Below, in pieces: positions 19,692 to 28,214 of a DNA stretch of 64,000 nucleotides (position 1 is the stretch's first letter; the number at the start of each line of letters is the position of its first letter). The notes under the pieces were generated by a model. That model was not told the DNA's origin, ran no database searches, and saw nothing but the letters and a program-made list of their open reading frames with translations. The DNA lies in NCBI GenBank assembly GCA_010909725.1, contig JAACMV010000003.1:248001-312000 (forward strand). Direction: 5' to 3'. The translations under genes were made by a program, and so were the position numbers. The DNA comes from Picochlorum sp. 'celeri'. Taxonomy: Eukaryota > Chlorophyta > Trebouxiophyceae.

Positions 19692-21818
19692 ATGGTCTCT
19701 ACAACTATCAAGAAGAGAAAGTTTGACCGTTGCGACGCTGTTGTCGATCGTATCTTTGGCCCTGGGCTCATCCAGTCGAAGATATTGGAGCATCTTGGTA
19801 ATGTATTTTGTTTGAAAGAGGTTCAGGCGTGCGTGAGCCTGCATGCTCTTGGATTTTTGAGCACCAAAGACCTGAAGCAACACTTGAAAAGGCATTCAAA
19901 GAGGGGTCCTTTGTTGCCTGCTTTGAATACCTTTCCTTTGGGTCCGTTAACATACTGGGTTGAAGACAATATGACTATGAAGGCTCTTATTTCTTCGGAT
20001 GGAGAGGATGTCTTCCCTTTGCAGGATATTATCTGGTTCATGAAACACGTGGGAGCAACAGGTTGGGATGTGGAGAGGATGTTCCAGCTGTTGAAGAGAG
20101 GGAGGCTATCCGAGGCAAGTAAGGAATTCTGGCATCGCTACAGATACATGGAATACGTTCCCTTGGAAGTATACAAGGTGGTTCAAGCGGGGTTGGATGC
20201 GATCCACCAAATGAAGACCCTCTTTGAGACAAAGAGTGGTGAGAATGTCAGCAACGTAGACAAGAGCACGGCCTCAAATCATCGAGAAACTATTCTAGAC
20301 GGAGCATGTCAAGCAGGGCTTGATGTGGAGGATATCAGTAGGATTCCTGACCTTGTGGACCAGGCCTCCAGCTTGTGCTGGACATCAGGGCTACATAGCG
20401 CATCAAAATATGGGCACCTGCACATTGTGAGATATATTTTGGAGACAATGGGTGATGTGGATGTGAATGCCAGGGGTCCTCTTCAACGCACAGCGTTCAT
20501 GCTTGCGTGCGAACATGGTCATATCGATGTAGTCAAGTACCTGTATGGGACAGTAGGCAATGTGGATGTGAATGCCAGGGATGCTTATAATCAACAGACA
20601 GCGTTCATGCTTTCATGTGAACATGGTCGTATAGATATTGTCAAGTATCTGTTTGAGACAATAGGCAATGTGGATATGAATGCTAGGGATCGTAATGGAT
20701 GCACAGCATTCATGCTTGCTTGCGAAATTGGTCGTATAGATATCGTCAAGTATCTGTGTGAGACAATAGGCAATGTGGATGTGAACGATAGAGATCAAGC
20801 AGGGCTAACAGCATTCATGATTGCATGTAGGTCTGGTAGGGTAGACATTGTCAAGTATCTATACGAAACAATAGGCAATGTGGATGTGAATGCCAGGAGT
20901 CACAATCAACAGACAGTGTTCATGCTCGCCTGCGTATCTATATTTAACGCAGACCTGGCCAAGTATCTTTACAAAACAATAGGCAATGTGGATGTGAATG
21001 CCAGGGATATTTATCAACAGACAGCATTCATGCTTGCTTGTGAGTATGGGCATGTAGACATCGTCAAGTATTTGTATGAGACAATAGGCAATGTGGATAT
21101 GAATGAAAGGAATAATAATGGGCGGACAGCATTCATGCTTGCTTGCGAAATTGGTCGTATAGATATTGTTAAGTATCTGTATGAGGTAATAGGCCATGTG
21201 GATGTGAATGCCAAGGATCGTCATCGACGGACAGCATTCCTGCTTGCGTGCGAGTATCGTCATATGGACATTGTGACGTACTTGTATGAAACAATAAGCA
21301 ATGTGGATGTGAATGCTAGTGATGATGAAGGGCGGACTCCATTCATGGTTGCATGTGAGTATGGTTATGCGGACATTGTGAGGTACTTGTATGAGACAAT
21401 AAGCAATGTGGATGTGAATGCTAGGGATCATAATGGACGCACAGCATTCATGCTTGCTTGTGAGTATGGTCATGTAGAGGTTGTCAAGTACCTCTACGAG
21501 ACAATAGGCAATGTGGATATGAATGACAGAGATCACAAAGGCAGGACAGCATTCATGATTGCTTGTGAGTCTGGATTTGACTTAGAAATCATCAAGTACC
21601 TCTACGAGACAATAGGTAATGTGGATGTGAATGCCAAGGATCACAACGACCGGACAGCATTGATACTTGCATGCAGGAATGAACGCACAGACCCCGTCGA
21701 GTACTTGCTATCAATCGGAGAGGTGGATGTCCATAAAAGGGATGCTGATGGATGGACAGCGGTAGATTACGCTCGTGCCTCAGTAGCCACCGACCTTGTC
21801 GACCTTTTCATGGAATAA
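19692..21818 (+). CDS. Large ankyrin-repeat protein with a lineage-specific N-terminal module
   Basis: 708 residues from the ATG at 19692 (MVSTTIKKRKFD); the frame is also open upstream without an ATG. Residues about 18-75 form a module (RIFGPGLIQSKILEHLGNVF, CLKEVQACVSLHALGFL) found also at the N-termini of the proteins at 38290-40530 and 40831-43203. A second conserved patch, YVPLEVYKVVQAGL, follows. From about residue 235 there are roughly 14 ankyrin units of about 33 residues built on TAFMLACEYGHVDIVKYLYE and TIGNVDVNARD. No catalytic domain or membrane segment is seen, so it is probably a protein-binding scaffold. The partner is unknown. The N-terminal module might recruit a ligase or other machinery, but it is not a clear F-box. 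Confidence 0.88.
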   Translation: MVSTTIKKRKFDRCDAVVDRIFGPGLIQSKILEHLGNVFCLKEVQACVSLHALGFLSTKDLKQHLKRHSKRGPLLPALNTFPLGPLTYWVEDNMTMKALISSDGEDVFPLQDIIWFMKHVGATGWDVERMFQLLKRGRLSEASKEFWHRYRYMEYVPLEVYKVVQAGLDAIHQMKTLFETKSGENVSNVDKSTASNHRETILDGACQAGLDVEDISRIPDLVDQASSLCWTSGLHSASKYGHLHIVRYILETMGDVDVNARGPLQRTAFMLACEHGHIDVVKYLYGTVGNVDVNARDAYNQQTAFMLSCEHGRIDIVKYLFETIGNVDMNARDRNGCTAFMLACEIGRIDIVKYLCETIGNVDVNDRDQAGLTAFMIACRSGRVDIVKYLYETIGNVDVNARSHNQQTVFMLACVSIFNADLAKYLYKTIGNVDVNARDIYQQTAFMLACEYGHVDIVKYLYETIGNVDMNERNNNGRTAFMLACEIGRIDIVKYLYEVIGHVDVNAKDRHRRTAFLLACEYRHMDIVTYLYETISNVDVNASDDEGRTPFMVACEYGYADIVRYLYETISNVDVNARDHNGRTAFMLACEYGHVEVVKYLYETIGNVDMNDRDHKGRTAFMIACESGFDLEIIKYLYETIGNVDVNAKDHNDRTALILACRNERTDPVEYLLSIGEVDVHKRDADGWTAVDYARASVATDLVDLFME
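20410..21720 (+). repeat. DNA-level tandem array (about 99-bp unit) encoding ankyrin repeats
   Basis: The phrase ACAATAGGCAATGTGGATG recurs with few changes at roughly 99-102-bp spacing (for example near 20664, 20766, 20868, 20979, 21081, 21507, 21609), along with ACAGCATTCATGCTTGC. Identity between neighbouring units is visible at the nucleotide level and not only in the protein, implying recent unit duplication or homogenisation. Unit lengths vary slightly, keeping the frame. Confidence 0.85.
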
Positions 21819-21841
21819 TACGACCTGTGTGAAATGCTGCC

Positions 21842-22490
21842 ATGCCAGGAAATTGTTCAATGACTAGGTACCCTAGTCCCTACTTCATGGTTTGCAAACC
21901 ATGGGCAATTGTTCAATCCACGCGTGGATACTCCATGGAACAAAAGTCTTTCGAATGCTTTTCAAGGGATAATTATCATAACAATAATACCAGTAGCACC
22001 AGTGGATTATCCGCGGCCACAGACGTTGTTGTAGCAGTTGGAGATGACGATATGCCATGTGATGATGATGCTCATGAGCTGCATGGTGACCAGGAGGTCA
22101 CAGAGACATATCACATTCCATGTACATCTCAATGCGAGCACCACCTCCTTTCATTTACAGGAGACGTTGTCGTATTATGCCGACGTAAGCATGATCCAAA
22201 AAAGACGTGGCAAAAGTCCACATTTCAGCACATGTGCGAGTATCAGGTGGAGATGTTTTCCAAGCGACTTCAGGTACAAGAGCGCCTGACGCAACACAAA
22301 TAGCTGATGGTATCTGGGGTTGTCTTGGAGATGATCACATGGTGAAGGAAATCATGGTGGTTTGCCAGTGCAAGCACATGTGTATGATTGCACGAGGGGT
22401 GCAGCAGCATTGCACATCACCCGCAACATATACTGTACGAGGTGACGGCCCTTGGTCCCAGGATGGCATGCAGCGATCGCAAGCTCTCGC
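21842..22490 (+). pseudogene. GTP cyclohydrolase I copy broken by a 2-bp frameshift
   Basis: From about 21890 the frame reads KPWAIVQSTRGYS, comparable to the TPxR...T.GY start of the GTP cyclohydrolase core. IPCTSQCEHHLLSF follows, with the zinc and catalytic Cys-Glu-His-His, then FSKRLQVQERLTQ. There, near 22294-22303, two extra bases (CA) relative to the copy at 19007-19206 shift the frame into a TAG. After the shift, CKHMCMIARGVQQHC and TSPATYTVRG continue in another frame. An Asn/Ser/Asp-rich insertion replaces the usual loop before CEHH. Either a recent pseudogene or a sequencing indel; a read check would decide. It lies directly after the ankyrin gene. Confidence 0.75.
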
Positions 22491-22603
22491 ACATGTTTTA
22501 CAAGTACACTGTAGAAATAATACTAATTGCCATAACAAGTGATGATGATGCAACAACATTCTTTACTTCTTATTGTATGTAAAATAAATAAAGCACAATA
22601 CAA

Positions 22604-23290
22604 TCAGAAAGAAAACCAGAGAAGAAGGAAGAATCCAACAACAGTATGTACAGGTGCCTGACCGCTCCTTGATGATACAGCTCCTCCTTCACTCTTGATT
22701 GCATTTCTATTATCTCGCTCTCCATCTGGAACTCCAGTGTACCGACATCCACACTGCACCACAACACCATCTCCCAGCCTGTCAACAAACCCAACCAACT
22801 TTTTCTCCTCCCCATCAACCCTGATACCTCCGGCATCCGACTTTTCTTGGGAATATGGTTCTGTGTAGCTAAACAATTCACCCAACGTCCTATTGTTGCT
22901 CAACGCATTGGAAATCAATTCTGCCTTTCTATCCTGCAAGGAAAGGCTCTCCTCTTCACGTGTATCCAGCAAGTCATCCAACGTTTTGTTTGCTGTGAAA
23001 GGATGCAGCACTAGAGCACTCTGACCAATCGTATCGACAGAGAAGGCAGATTGACTGAAGCAAAACACATATGGACCGGACGGATACTCCAGATATGTCT
23101 TGTATCCATCAGAAACAAGCCGAGACACCCCTCCAGACTCTAGGGAGTCCTTGGCAGCTTCCAAATACGTCACGCAAGCCGCAAAGTAATCCTCTTCGTG
23201 AGAAACACCCTCATGAGCAAAACCACCCATGTAACAGAACAAGAGCACCGTTATGAAGCGCACCACCAGGTTGTACTGTTGCTGTACCAT
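22604..23290 (-). CDS. Secreted, C-terminally anchored protein with a single Cache-like domain
   Basis: 228 residues. An N-terminal signal peptide (VVRFITVLLFCYMGGFAH) and a C-terminal hydrophobic tail (TVVGFFLLLWFSF) frame an extracytoplasmic domain, which suggests a GPI-anchored or tail-anchored surface protein. The middle fits the single-Cache layout: GPYVFCFSQSAF, then ALVLHPFTANKTLDDLL, an Asp/Glu-rich helix, GELFSYTEPYSQEK and KKLVGFVDRLGDGVVVQCG. Cache domains bind small extracellular ligands and usually sit on chemoreceptors; here no signalling domain is attached. Two N-glycosylation sequons (NKT, NRT) fall in the domain. A second Cache protein with similar layout lies at 45654-46283. 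Family assignment is by pattern only. Confidence 0.6.
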   Translation of the reverse strand: MVQQQYNLVVRFITVLLFCYMGGFAHEGVSHEEDYFAACVTYLEAAKDSLESGGVSRLVSDGYKTYLEYPSGPYVFCFSQSAFSVDTIGQSALVLHPFTANKTLDDLLDTREEESLSLQDRKAELISNALSNNRTLGELFSYTEPYSQEKSDAGGIRVDGEEKKLVGFVDRLGDGVVVQCGCRYTGVPDGERDNRNAIKSEGGAVSSRSGQAPVHTVVGFFLLLWFSF

Positions 23291-23448
23291 ACTGCTTGCT
23301 TCTTTTTGGAGACTTCTCTCGTTCGATCGATAAACCCCGATCGAGGACTGGATGTTAGCAGAACAAACCCTGGTGTGGGATGCGAGTACCGTGGAAAAAA
23401 GTCATGATGACGCTACGCCCGTCGTCATGTTATGAGTATCCCGAGTTC

Positions 23449-23590
23449 GGGCGCGGGTAAATTCGAATTCGCGAATTCGATTGACACCCCCTGTCAAAGG
23501 CTCTTTTTGAAGGGATCGTACGAAACTTCCCCCGAGATAGTGGAACGCATCCCATCGAAGGAACGTTTGACCGGAGATAACAGATGTTCC
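23449..23590. repeat. Dispersed repeat, copy C, with two palindromes
   Basis: Carries the same TCGAATTCGCGAATTCGA palindrome (23463-23480), TTGACA (23481-23486) / TGTCAA (23492-23497) pair and following 45 bp as copy B at 18655. It ends with GAACGTTTGACCGGAGATAA. It sits between the Cache gene start and the 3' end of the tRNA-Lys gene, only about 20 bp from the tRNA. Confidence 0.75.
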
Positions 23591-23611
23591 GTAAATAGAA
23601 AAAATTTTCGC

Positions 23612-23716
23612 CACCCGCGATGGGGATCGAACCCATGACCACTAGATACCTATCAACCAAACCCTTTGATAGGAGGATCTTAAAAGTCTAGCGCTCTACC
23701 ACTGAGCTACGCGGGT
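23612..23716 (-). tRNA. tRNA-Lys (UUU) with a 33-nt intron
   Basis: Read on the minus strand, the acceptor arms ACCCGCG (23716-23710) and CGCGGGT (23619-23613) pair perfectly, with discriminator G at 23612. The D arm is GCTC/GAGC, the anticodon stem CTAGA/TCTAG with loop CTTTTAA (anticodon TTT), the variable loop TGGTC, and the T arm ATGGG-TTCGATC-CCCAT. A 33-nt intron (23680-23648) interrupts the loop one base after the anticodon, the canonical nuclear position, and contains its own CCTATCAA/TTGATAGG hairpin. The spliced length is 72 nt. A run of T on the minus strand (about 23605-23600) just after the gene serves as the Pol III terminator. Confidence 0.95.
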
Positions 23717-24211
23717 AGGGAGACGAGCAGGATGAATTTCCTGTTGTATAGTAACAGATGTCCACCACGCCGCGGCCCCCCAAAGAACAACGCCACCATA
23801 TGTATGATATTATGATGCATTTCCATCCATTCTTCAACTGGGGTTTTAGCTGCTATGACGACTGAATAATAGGGTATGCCAACCAAAAAGGACTCTGATC
23901 ATTGATCATGATTAGTTGTTTTTCAAATTCGACAGATCTGTCCTTGTTGTTGTCGAAACAACAACCCTCCCGTCATGCCATGATGGCATGTGACATTATA
24001 TCATCATTTATTTATAATTATCATTCAATAATAATAATACGATGATGCTGAGAAAAAAATGAAATGAAATGGAACGTTTATTCCGTTGTCAACAAACAAC
24101 GTCGAATCGGTGCGTATCTCATCCCAACAGCAAATATTCATTCATACACGCTGTTAATTAATATGAAGATGACATGTATAGATACAGTATACGTGTGAGA
24201 GGGGGAGCGCC
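23717..24211. other. Intergenic, with a weak box C/D-like segment
   Basis: No coding pattern. TTGTTGT/ACAACAA forms a hairpin near 23945-23970. At about 23808-23869, ATGATGC (C-box-like) and CTGA (D-box-like, 23862-23865) are bracketed by TATT and AATA, the geometry of a box C/D snoRNA, but the C box is imperfect and internal boxes are poor. I treat it as a weak hint only. Confidence 0.3.
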
Positions 24212-25100
24212 ATGTCGGTAAGAACACGAAGCTGTTTAACAACGACGACTGACCAGTCTCAAAAGGAGGACAGCGACTTGTTGGCTCTCCGTGATACATA
24301 CACCAAAAGGTTGCTATTGCTCACGATGATGACGGAACAACAGACATGCATGGATGCAGTTGTGGACCAAAATTTCTCCGAGTGTTCGAGAGAAGAGCCA
24401 TCATCATCATCTGAGATGATGATGATGATGCCTGGAGACGAATCTTCTTGTTGTACTAGTACATCATTTGAGGAATGGATAAAGACGGTAGGTTTCTTTC
24501 TTCTTCTTGGTAGAAGAATTCATGATGTCTCACCACTGTTTATTTATTATTGTTTCTTAGCAGAGCCTGTCTGCACAGAAAGTCGTGCGTTCCCTTGCCT
24601 TGAGCGGTTTTTACAACCCCAAAACAAAGAACTTGAAAAGAAATATATGTTGGTTCGATGCGTACTTGGAGGGTATTTTTGTTATGACTGAAAAGTATGG
24701 TGAATTTGATGTGGACAACAAGTATGAAGAGGTTGCTTTGCACAAGGTAAAGGAGCAGTGCGCTTTGGAGGGGTGGAATTTTGAAAGGGTGTGCCAGGTG
24801 GCATGTGATGAAGAGATTGAGTTTGAGTCATTCATTGGAGAGGAAGACGAGTCCAGTACGCCTGAAGAGGAGGAGTCATCATTACCTGTTTGCTACAAGA
24901 CTATTGCGACGCCAAGAACACCACCAGGATTTTACCGTGAAATTCACAACAATACTAGAGCATTCTTTCCGGTAGGAACGAAACAACAAAGGCACAAGAA
25001 GAAGAAGAAGAAAAGAGTTCCTCTCGAGCCATCAAAGCCTATGACTATCGTGGTGGAACGCCCAGGAAAGCGTCCTTGTACAAAATTGGCCTTGAAGTAG
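24212..25100 (+). CDS. Hypothetical protein with acidic middle and basic tail
   Basis: Exons 24212-24487 and 24561-25100 (GTAGGT donor; acceptor TTCTTAG with a CAG three bases on as alternative) give about 271 residues. The N-terminal 90 residues are Ser/Thr/Met-rich, with a run of five Met encoded by ATG repeats. The central part (KVVRSLALSGFYN, NICWFDAYLEGIFV, EEVALHKVKEQCALEGWNF) looks like a small helical domain I cannot assign. A Glu-rich stretch and a Lys-rich tail (HKKKKKKRVPLEPSKP) follow, suggesting a nuclear or nucleic-acid-associated protein. The reading frame and splice phase support a real gene; the function is unknown. Confidence 0.6.
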
Positions 25101-25312
25101 TAGGAATGTTTACCCCCAACCTTGGACCCACAAACTTGGGAACCACGTTGGTGGTGGTCCCACGAACATGGGAAATCACGAAAATATTCTGATTATTATA
25201 AAAAATTAAAGAAAAAGAACTATACAACATCAATAATCAACCACTGCGGTGACGAAAGAAAGAAAATGCATTCTGCATCATATTTTTCCTTCTAACTAAA
25301 GAAGCAGCAAGA

Positions 25313-26512
25313 ATGTCGTCATCAATCGAGCCAGGGTCGCTCCTTGGCAAAGGTCGCTATAGAGTTGTAAAGGAAATCAATCGTGGAGGGACTGCAGTGG
25401 TGTATGAAGGAGTGGATCTCATGCAGCAGACACGAGTTGCTCTCAAGGTGATGAGTCCCAAGCACTATAGCTCTTCGTCGTCCATGAAGGCTGTCAAGAG
25501 GGAGATTGAATACGCCGTGTCCGTGCAAAACGATCACGTTGTCAAGCTTCTCGATTTTGTCGCGGATGAAAGACACGTTGTGATTGTGTGGGAGCTCATT
25601 ACTGGGTCGGACCTGCTCGACCTGCTGAATGACAAGGGAGGGCGACTCCAAGAGCGAGAGGCTGCATTTTACTTTGCGCAATTGTTACAGGCAGTCATGT
25701 TCATTCATTCTCATGGATTGTGTCACAGAGACTTGAAACCAGAAAATTGCATGGTGGAGCAGGCAACCAATCGCCTCAAAATTATTGATTTTGGACTGAG
25801 CAGAAGAGAGCAGTCGGCAGTGACGCTGGGTGTTGGAACCCCAGATTACATGGCGCCAGAACTTTTGGGTGCGACGACGGACAATTTTGACGCACTTAAA
25901 CAACGTCGGGTGGGAAAATATGATGCCAAAGCCTGCGATGTGTGGGCCATGGGAGTCCTGCTGTATCTCCTTGTGACTGGCAAGTATCCCTTTGAAAACC
26001 CAAAGCAGTCAAACAATGTGATTGCAACCCTTCAAAACATTCGAAATGGCCGCATGCGCCCATTGCCATCTCGAATTTCCGCAGAATGTGTGAATTTGAT
26101 CGAGTGCATGTTGCGTCAGGACCCACAGCAGAGAATCACCCTTGCCGACATGTGCGCCCATCCATGGTTCCGCATGTGCAATGTATCATCATCATCATCC
26201 ACTGTGACTCACAGTGCTGATGCTGGTGATGGTGACGCATCGTTGGAAAAAAAGGATGACAGTTTCTCGTTTCCCTCGGGCGTTGATGATGTGGTAGGAT
26301 CCAAAAACACACCAGCGACAATTCAGTCTCCCATCATCAGTGTGAGCGCACATGCATCATCATCAACGACGACTCCTCCACCAAAGGTGGCCCAAGTCTC
26401 ACGTAACGAAAGTGGCGACACCATTATCAAAGTCACCAAGGTTTCTGCTGCTGAACAACAAAAGCCACCACGCACAATGGGATTTTGTGGATTTTTGTTC
26501 CGTCATCGTTGA
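25313..26512 (+). CDS. Serine/threonine protein kinase, CAMK/SnRK-like
   Basis: 399 residues, single exon. Kinase domain about 16-287: a glycine loop with GGTAVVYEG, the ATP lysine K45 (VALKV), catalytic HRDLKPEN (138-145), DFG 159-161, GTPDYMAPELL activation segment, and the APE plus DVWAMGVLLYLLVTGKYPF signature. The glycine loop is slightly unusual (NRGGTAVV instead of GxGxxG). The C-terminal 110 residues are Ser/Thr-rich and disordered, ending in a short conserved-looking KPPRTMGFCGFLFRHR. The wording of subdomain VIII and the short tail are nearest to CAMK-group SnRK-like kinases. Substrates are unknown. Its stop lies 20 bp from that of the convergent rhomboid gene. Confidence 0.92.
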   Translation: MSSSIEPGSLLGKGRYRVVKEINRGGTAVVYEGVDLMQQTRVALKVMSPKHYSSSSSMKAVKREIEYAVSVQNDHVVKLLDFVADERHVVIVWELITGSDLLDLLNDKGGRLQEREAAFYFAQLLQAVMFIHSHGLCHRDLKPENCMVEQATNRLKIIDFGLSRREQSAVTLGVGTPDYMAPELLGATTDNFDALKQRRVGKYDAKACDVWAMGVLLYLLVTGKYPFENPKQSNNVIATLQNIRNGRMRPLPSRISAECVNLIECMLRQDPQQRITLADMCAHPWFRMCNVSSSSSTVTHSADAGDGDASLEKKDDSFSFPSGVDDVVGSKNTPATIQSPIISVSAHASSSTTTPPPKVAQVSRNESGDTIIKVTKVSAAEQQKPPRTMGFCGFLFRHR

Positions 26513-26532
26513 CTTTCATGTATGTATTATTT

Positions 26533-27156
26533 TTATTGTGGTAATATCAAGTACTCTGTCAGTAGACAATAGTCTTCATTGTAGTATCGATGCCAATAAT
26601 GATACATATAACCACTCAATATGCCTGATACATGCCCAAGAAAACTCACGTGGTGGTTCCAGCTCAACTGAATCACAATCAAAATGACCCAAGGCACCAC
26701 CTGCCGTTGCGACCGTATCGACTCGATGGCCATCAACCCAAAGAGAACGGACGACATTCCGACAATGGATACTCGTGTGAGATGCAACGCCATTGAATTT
26801 GGGAGGACCCAGTCTCCGAGGTAGCAGAATGCGCAATACAAAGCGACGGAAAGGGCATTTAGTGTTGCAGCACATGTCAAAAACATGCCACTCCCGAGCA
26901 TTGGTTCCAATAGATATCCCAATTGGAACAACGCAGTCATATTTAAGAGTATATGAGGGATATTTGCATGCATAAAGCAATACGTCAGTGCCCTCCAGAG
27001 TTGAAAGCGTTGGACAATGGCATGTGCTGACAATGCTCCATGGTCGCCAAATACTGCTATAAACGACTGCTGTTGCTGAGCGATGAACACTACGATACAG
27101 AGGCCGATCAGAGTGATTGTCACTGGTATTTTTCTGATACCGTCGGGATGCATCAT
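26533..27156 (-). CDS. Rhomboid-family intramembrane serine protease
   Basis: 207 residues, nearly all membrane-embedded (about six helices). The rhomboid signatures are present: LWRALTYCFMHANIPHILLNM in loop 1/helix 2, the catalytic serine in GMSSVLFG (S135) and the catalytic histidine in SFLGHVSGILSGY (H175). Both catalytic residues are present, so it should be active, cleaving single-pass membrane proteins. The small size and lack of extra domains are nearest to RHBDD1/RHBDL4-like or plant RBL minor groups; its compartment cannot be read from the sequence. The start uses the first of two adjacent ATGs (27156). Confidence 0.88.
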   Translation of the reverse strand: MMHPDGIRKIPVTITLIGLCIVVFIAQQQQSFIAVFGDHGALSAHAIVQRFQLWRALTYCFMHANIPHILLNMTALFQLGYLLEPMLGSGMFLTCAATLNALSVALYCAFCYLGDWVLPNSMALHLTRVSIVGMSSVLFGLMAIESIRSQRQVVPWVILIVIQLSWNHHVSFLGHVSGILSGYMYHYWHRYYNEDYCLLTEYLILPQ

Positions 27157-27257
27157 GGTATTATTACAAAAAATTCAACAAAACAAAAAGAATCTGGTTG
27201 TCAATTTAATAGTAGTAGATCCATCAGCTGATGTCTGTCTGCAGTGTCTTACCACTA

Positions 27258-28214
27258 TTACAGAAGCAAGATGATGACAGAAAGGAATACACCGAGAGTG
27301 GTGGTGAATACAACATGCCGGCCAAGACTTGCTGAGGCTTGAGGCTCTTCTTCTTTTTCTTCTTCAAGAGCCGTTGGTCCACTGCTCGGAGCAGCGTTTG
27401 CATCCGACTTGATTTCTGGCAGTGCCTTGTCCTCAGTGTTTTCTCGCTCTCCAGACACGAGAGCGTTGTAGTTGGCATGGGTGCTGGCCAATACCTCGGT
27501 CAACAACTCGCCGTCAACGCAGGTCCCGTTGTACCCAAACTCGGCTGGAGGGTCGCCAGATGGAATCTTGTAGTCCCTGAACCACTCGTAAATGGCTTGA
27601 AGCTCGCCAGGGAAGGCCTCTTCAGCCTGCGCAGCATTGGACACCTCGGAAGCCTTGGGGTGGTCGGTGGGAATCACAACCACCTTCCAGTCAACCTCGC
27701 CGTCATCAATCATGGCAAAGGCGCACACAGGCTTCACCTGGTACACTTGGCCGCTTGTGCACGCGGTGCTCCCAATCTCGACCACGTCGGTGGGGTCGTT
27801 GTCACCTCCAACACCGCCCAGCTCCTCTGAAATCACATCTGGATCCTCCCAGGTCTGAGGCAACATGCCATAGTTCCACAGGATGGGGTATGGATAGTCA
27901 CGCGGCTTGCCATCCTTTTCGTCCTGTGCAATAGGGTTTCCCTCCTCCTCTGTCTGTGTCTCAAACTTGGCAGTGGTGTTGACGGGAATCTCACAGAAAA
28001 AGTTGAGCGTGCCATTTGTGCTGCCATAGAGCGGAATGTCGTGCCAGGCTGAGATGACATTTCCATCGGCATCCAGGGTACTGACACGATATGCCAACGT
28101 TCCCGGTGTTCCCTTTGTGTCTGTGGAAAAACCAAGAGCACCACCTGCTGCTGCTGCCTGTGCAGCCAACAGGATTCCTGCAGCACTATATACCAACACA
28201 GAGTTCCAGACCAT
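27258..28214 (-). CDS. Family I inorganic pyrophosphatase with signal peptide and C-terminal anchor
   Basis: 318 residues. The catalytic core is a family I soluble pyrophosphatase: CEIPVNTTAKFE (K83), DYPYPILWNYGMLPQTWEDP, and the metal-binding GGDNDPTDVVEIG (D138, D140, D143), with WKVVVIPTDHP further on. It hydrolyses PPi to two phosphates with Mg. Unusually, the protein begins with a signal-peptide-like helix (VLVYSAAGILLAAQAAAAGG) and ends, after a Glu/Ala/Ser-rich linker, with a hydrophobic C-terminus (HVVFTTTLGVFLSVIILLL) lacking a cytosolic tail, typical of a GPI-anchor signal or tail anchor. This suggests a cell-surface or endomembrane enzyme, perhaps for phosphate scavenging, rather than the cytosolic or plastid form. 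Confidence 0.92.
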   Translation of the reverse strand: MVWNSVLVYSAAGILLAAQAAAAGGALGFSTDTKGTPGTLAYRVSTLDADGNVISAWHDIPLYGSTNGTLNFFCEIPVNTTAKFETQTEEEGNPIAQDEKDGKPRDYPYPILWNYGMLPQTWEDPDVISEELGGVGGDNDPTDVVEIGSTACTSGQVYQVKPVCAFAMIDDGEVDWKVVVIPTDHPKASEVSNAAQAEEAFPGELQAIYEWFRDYKIPSGDPPAEFGYNGTCVDGELLTEVLASTHANYNALVSGERENTEDKALPEIKSDANAAPSSGPTALEEEKEEEPQASASLGRHVVFTTTLGVFLSVIILLL

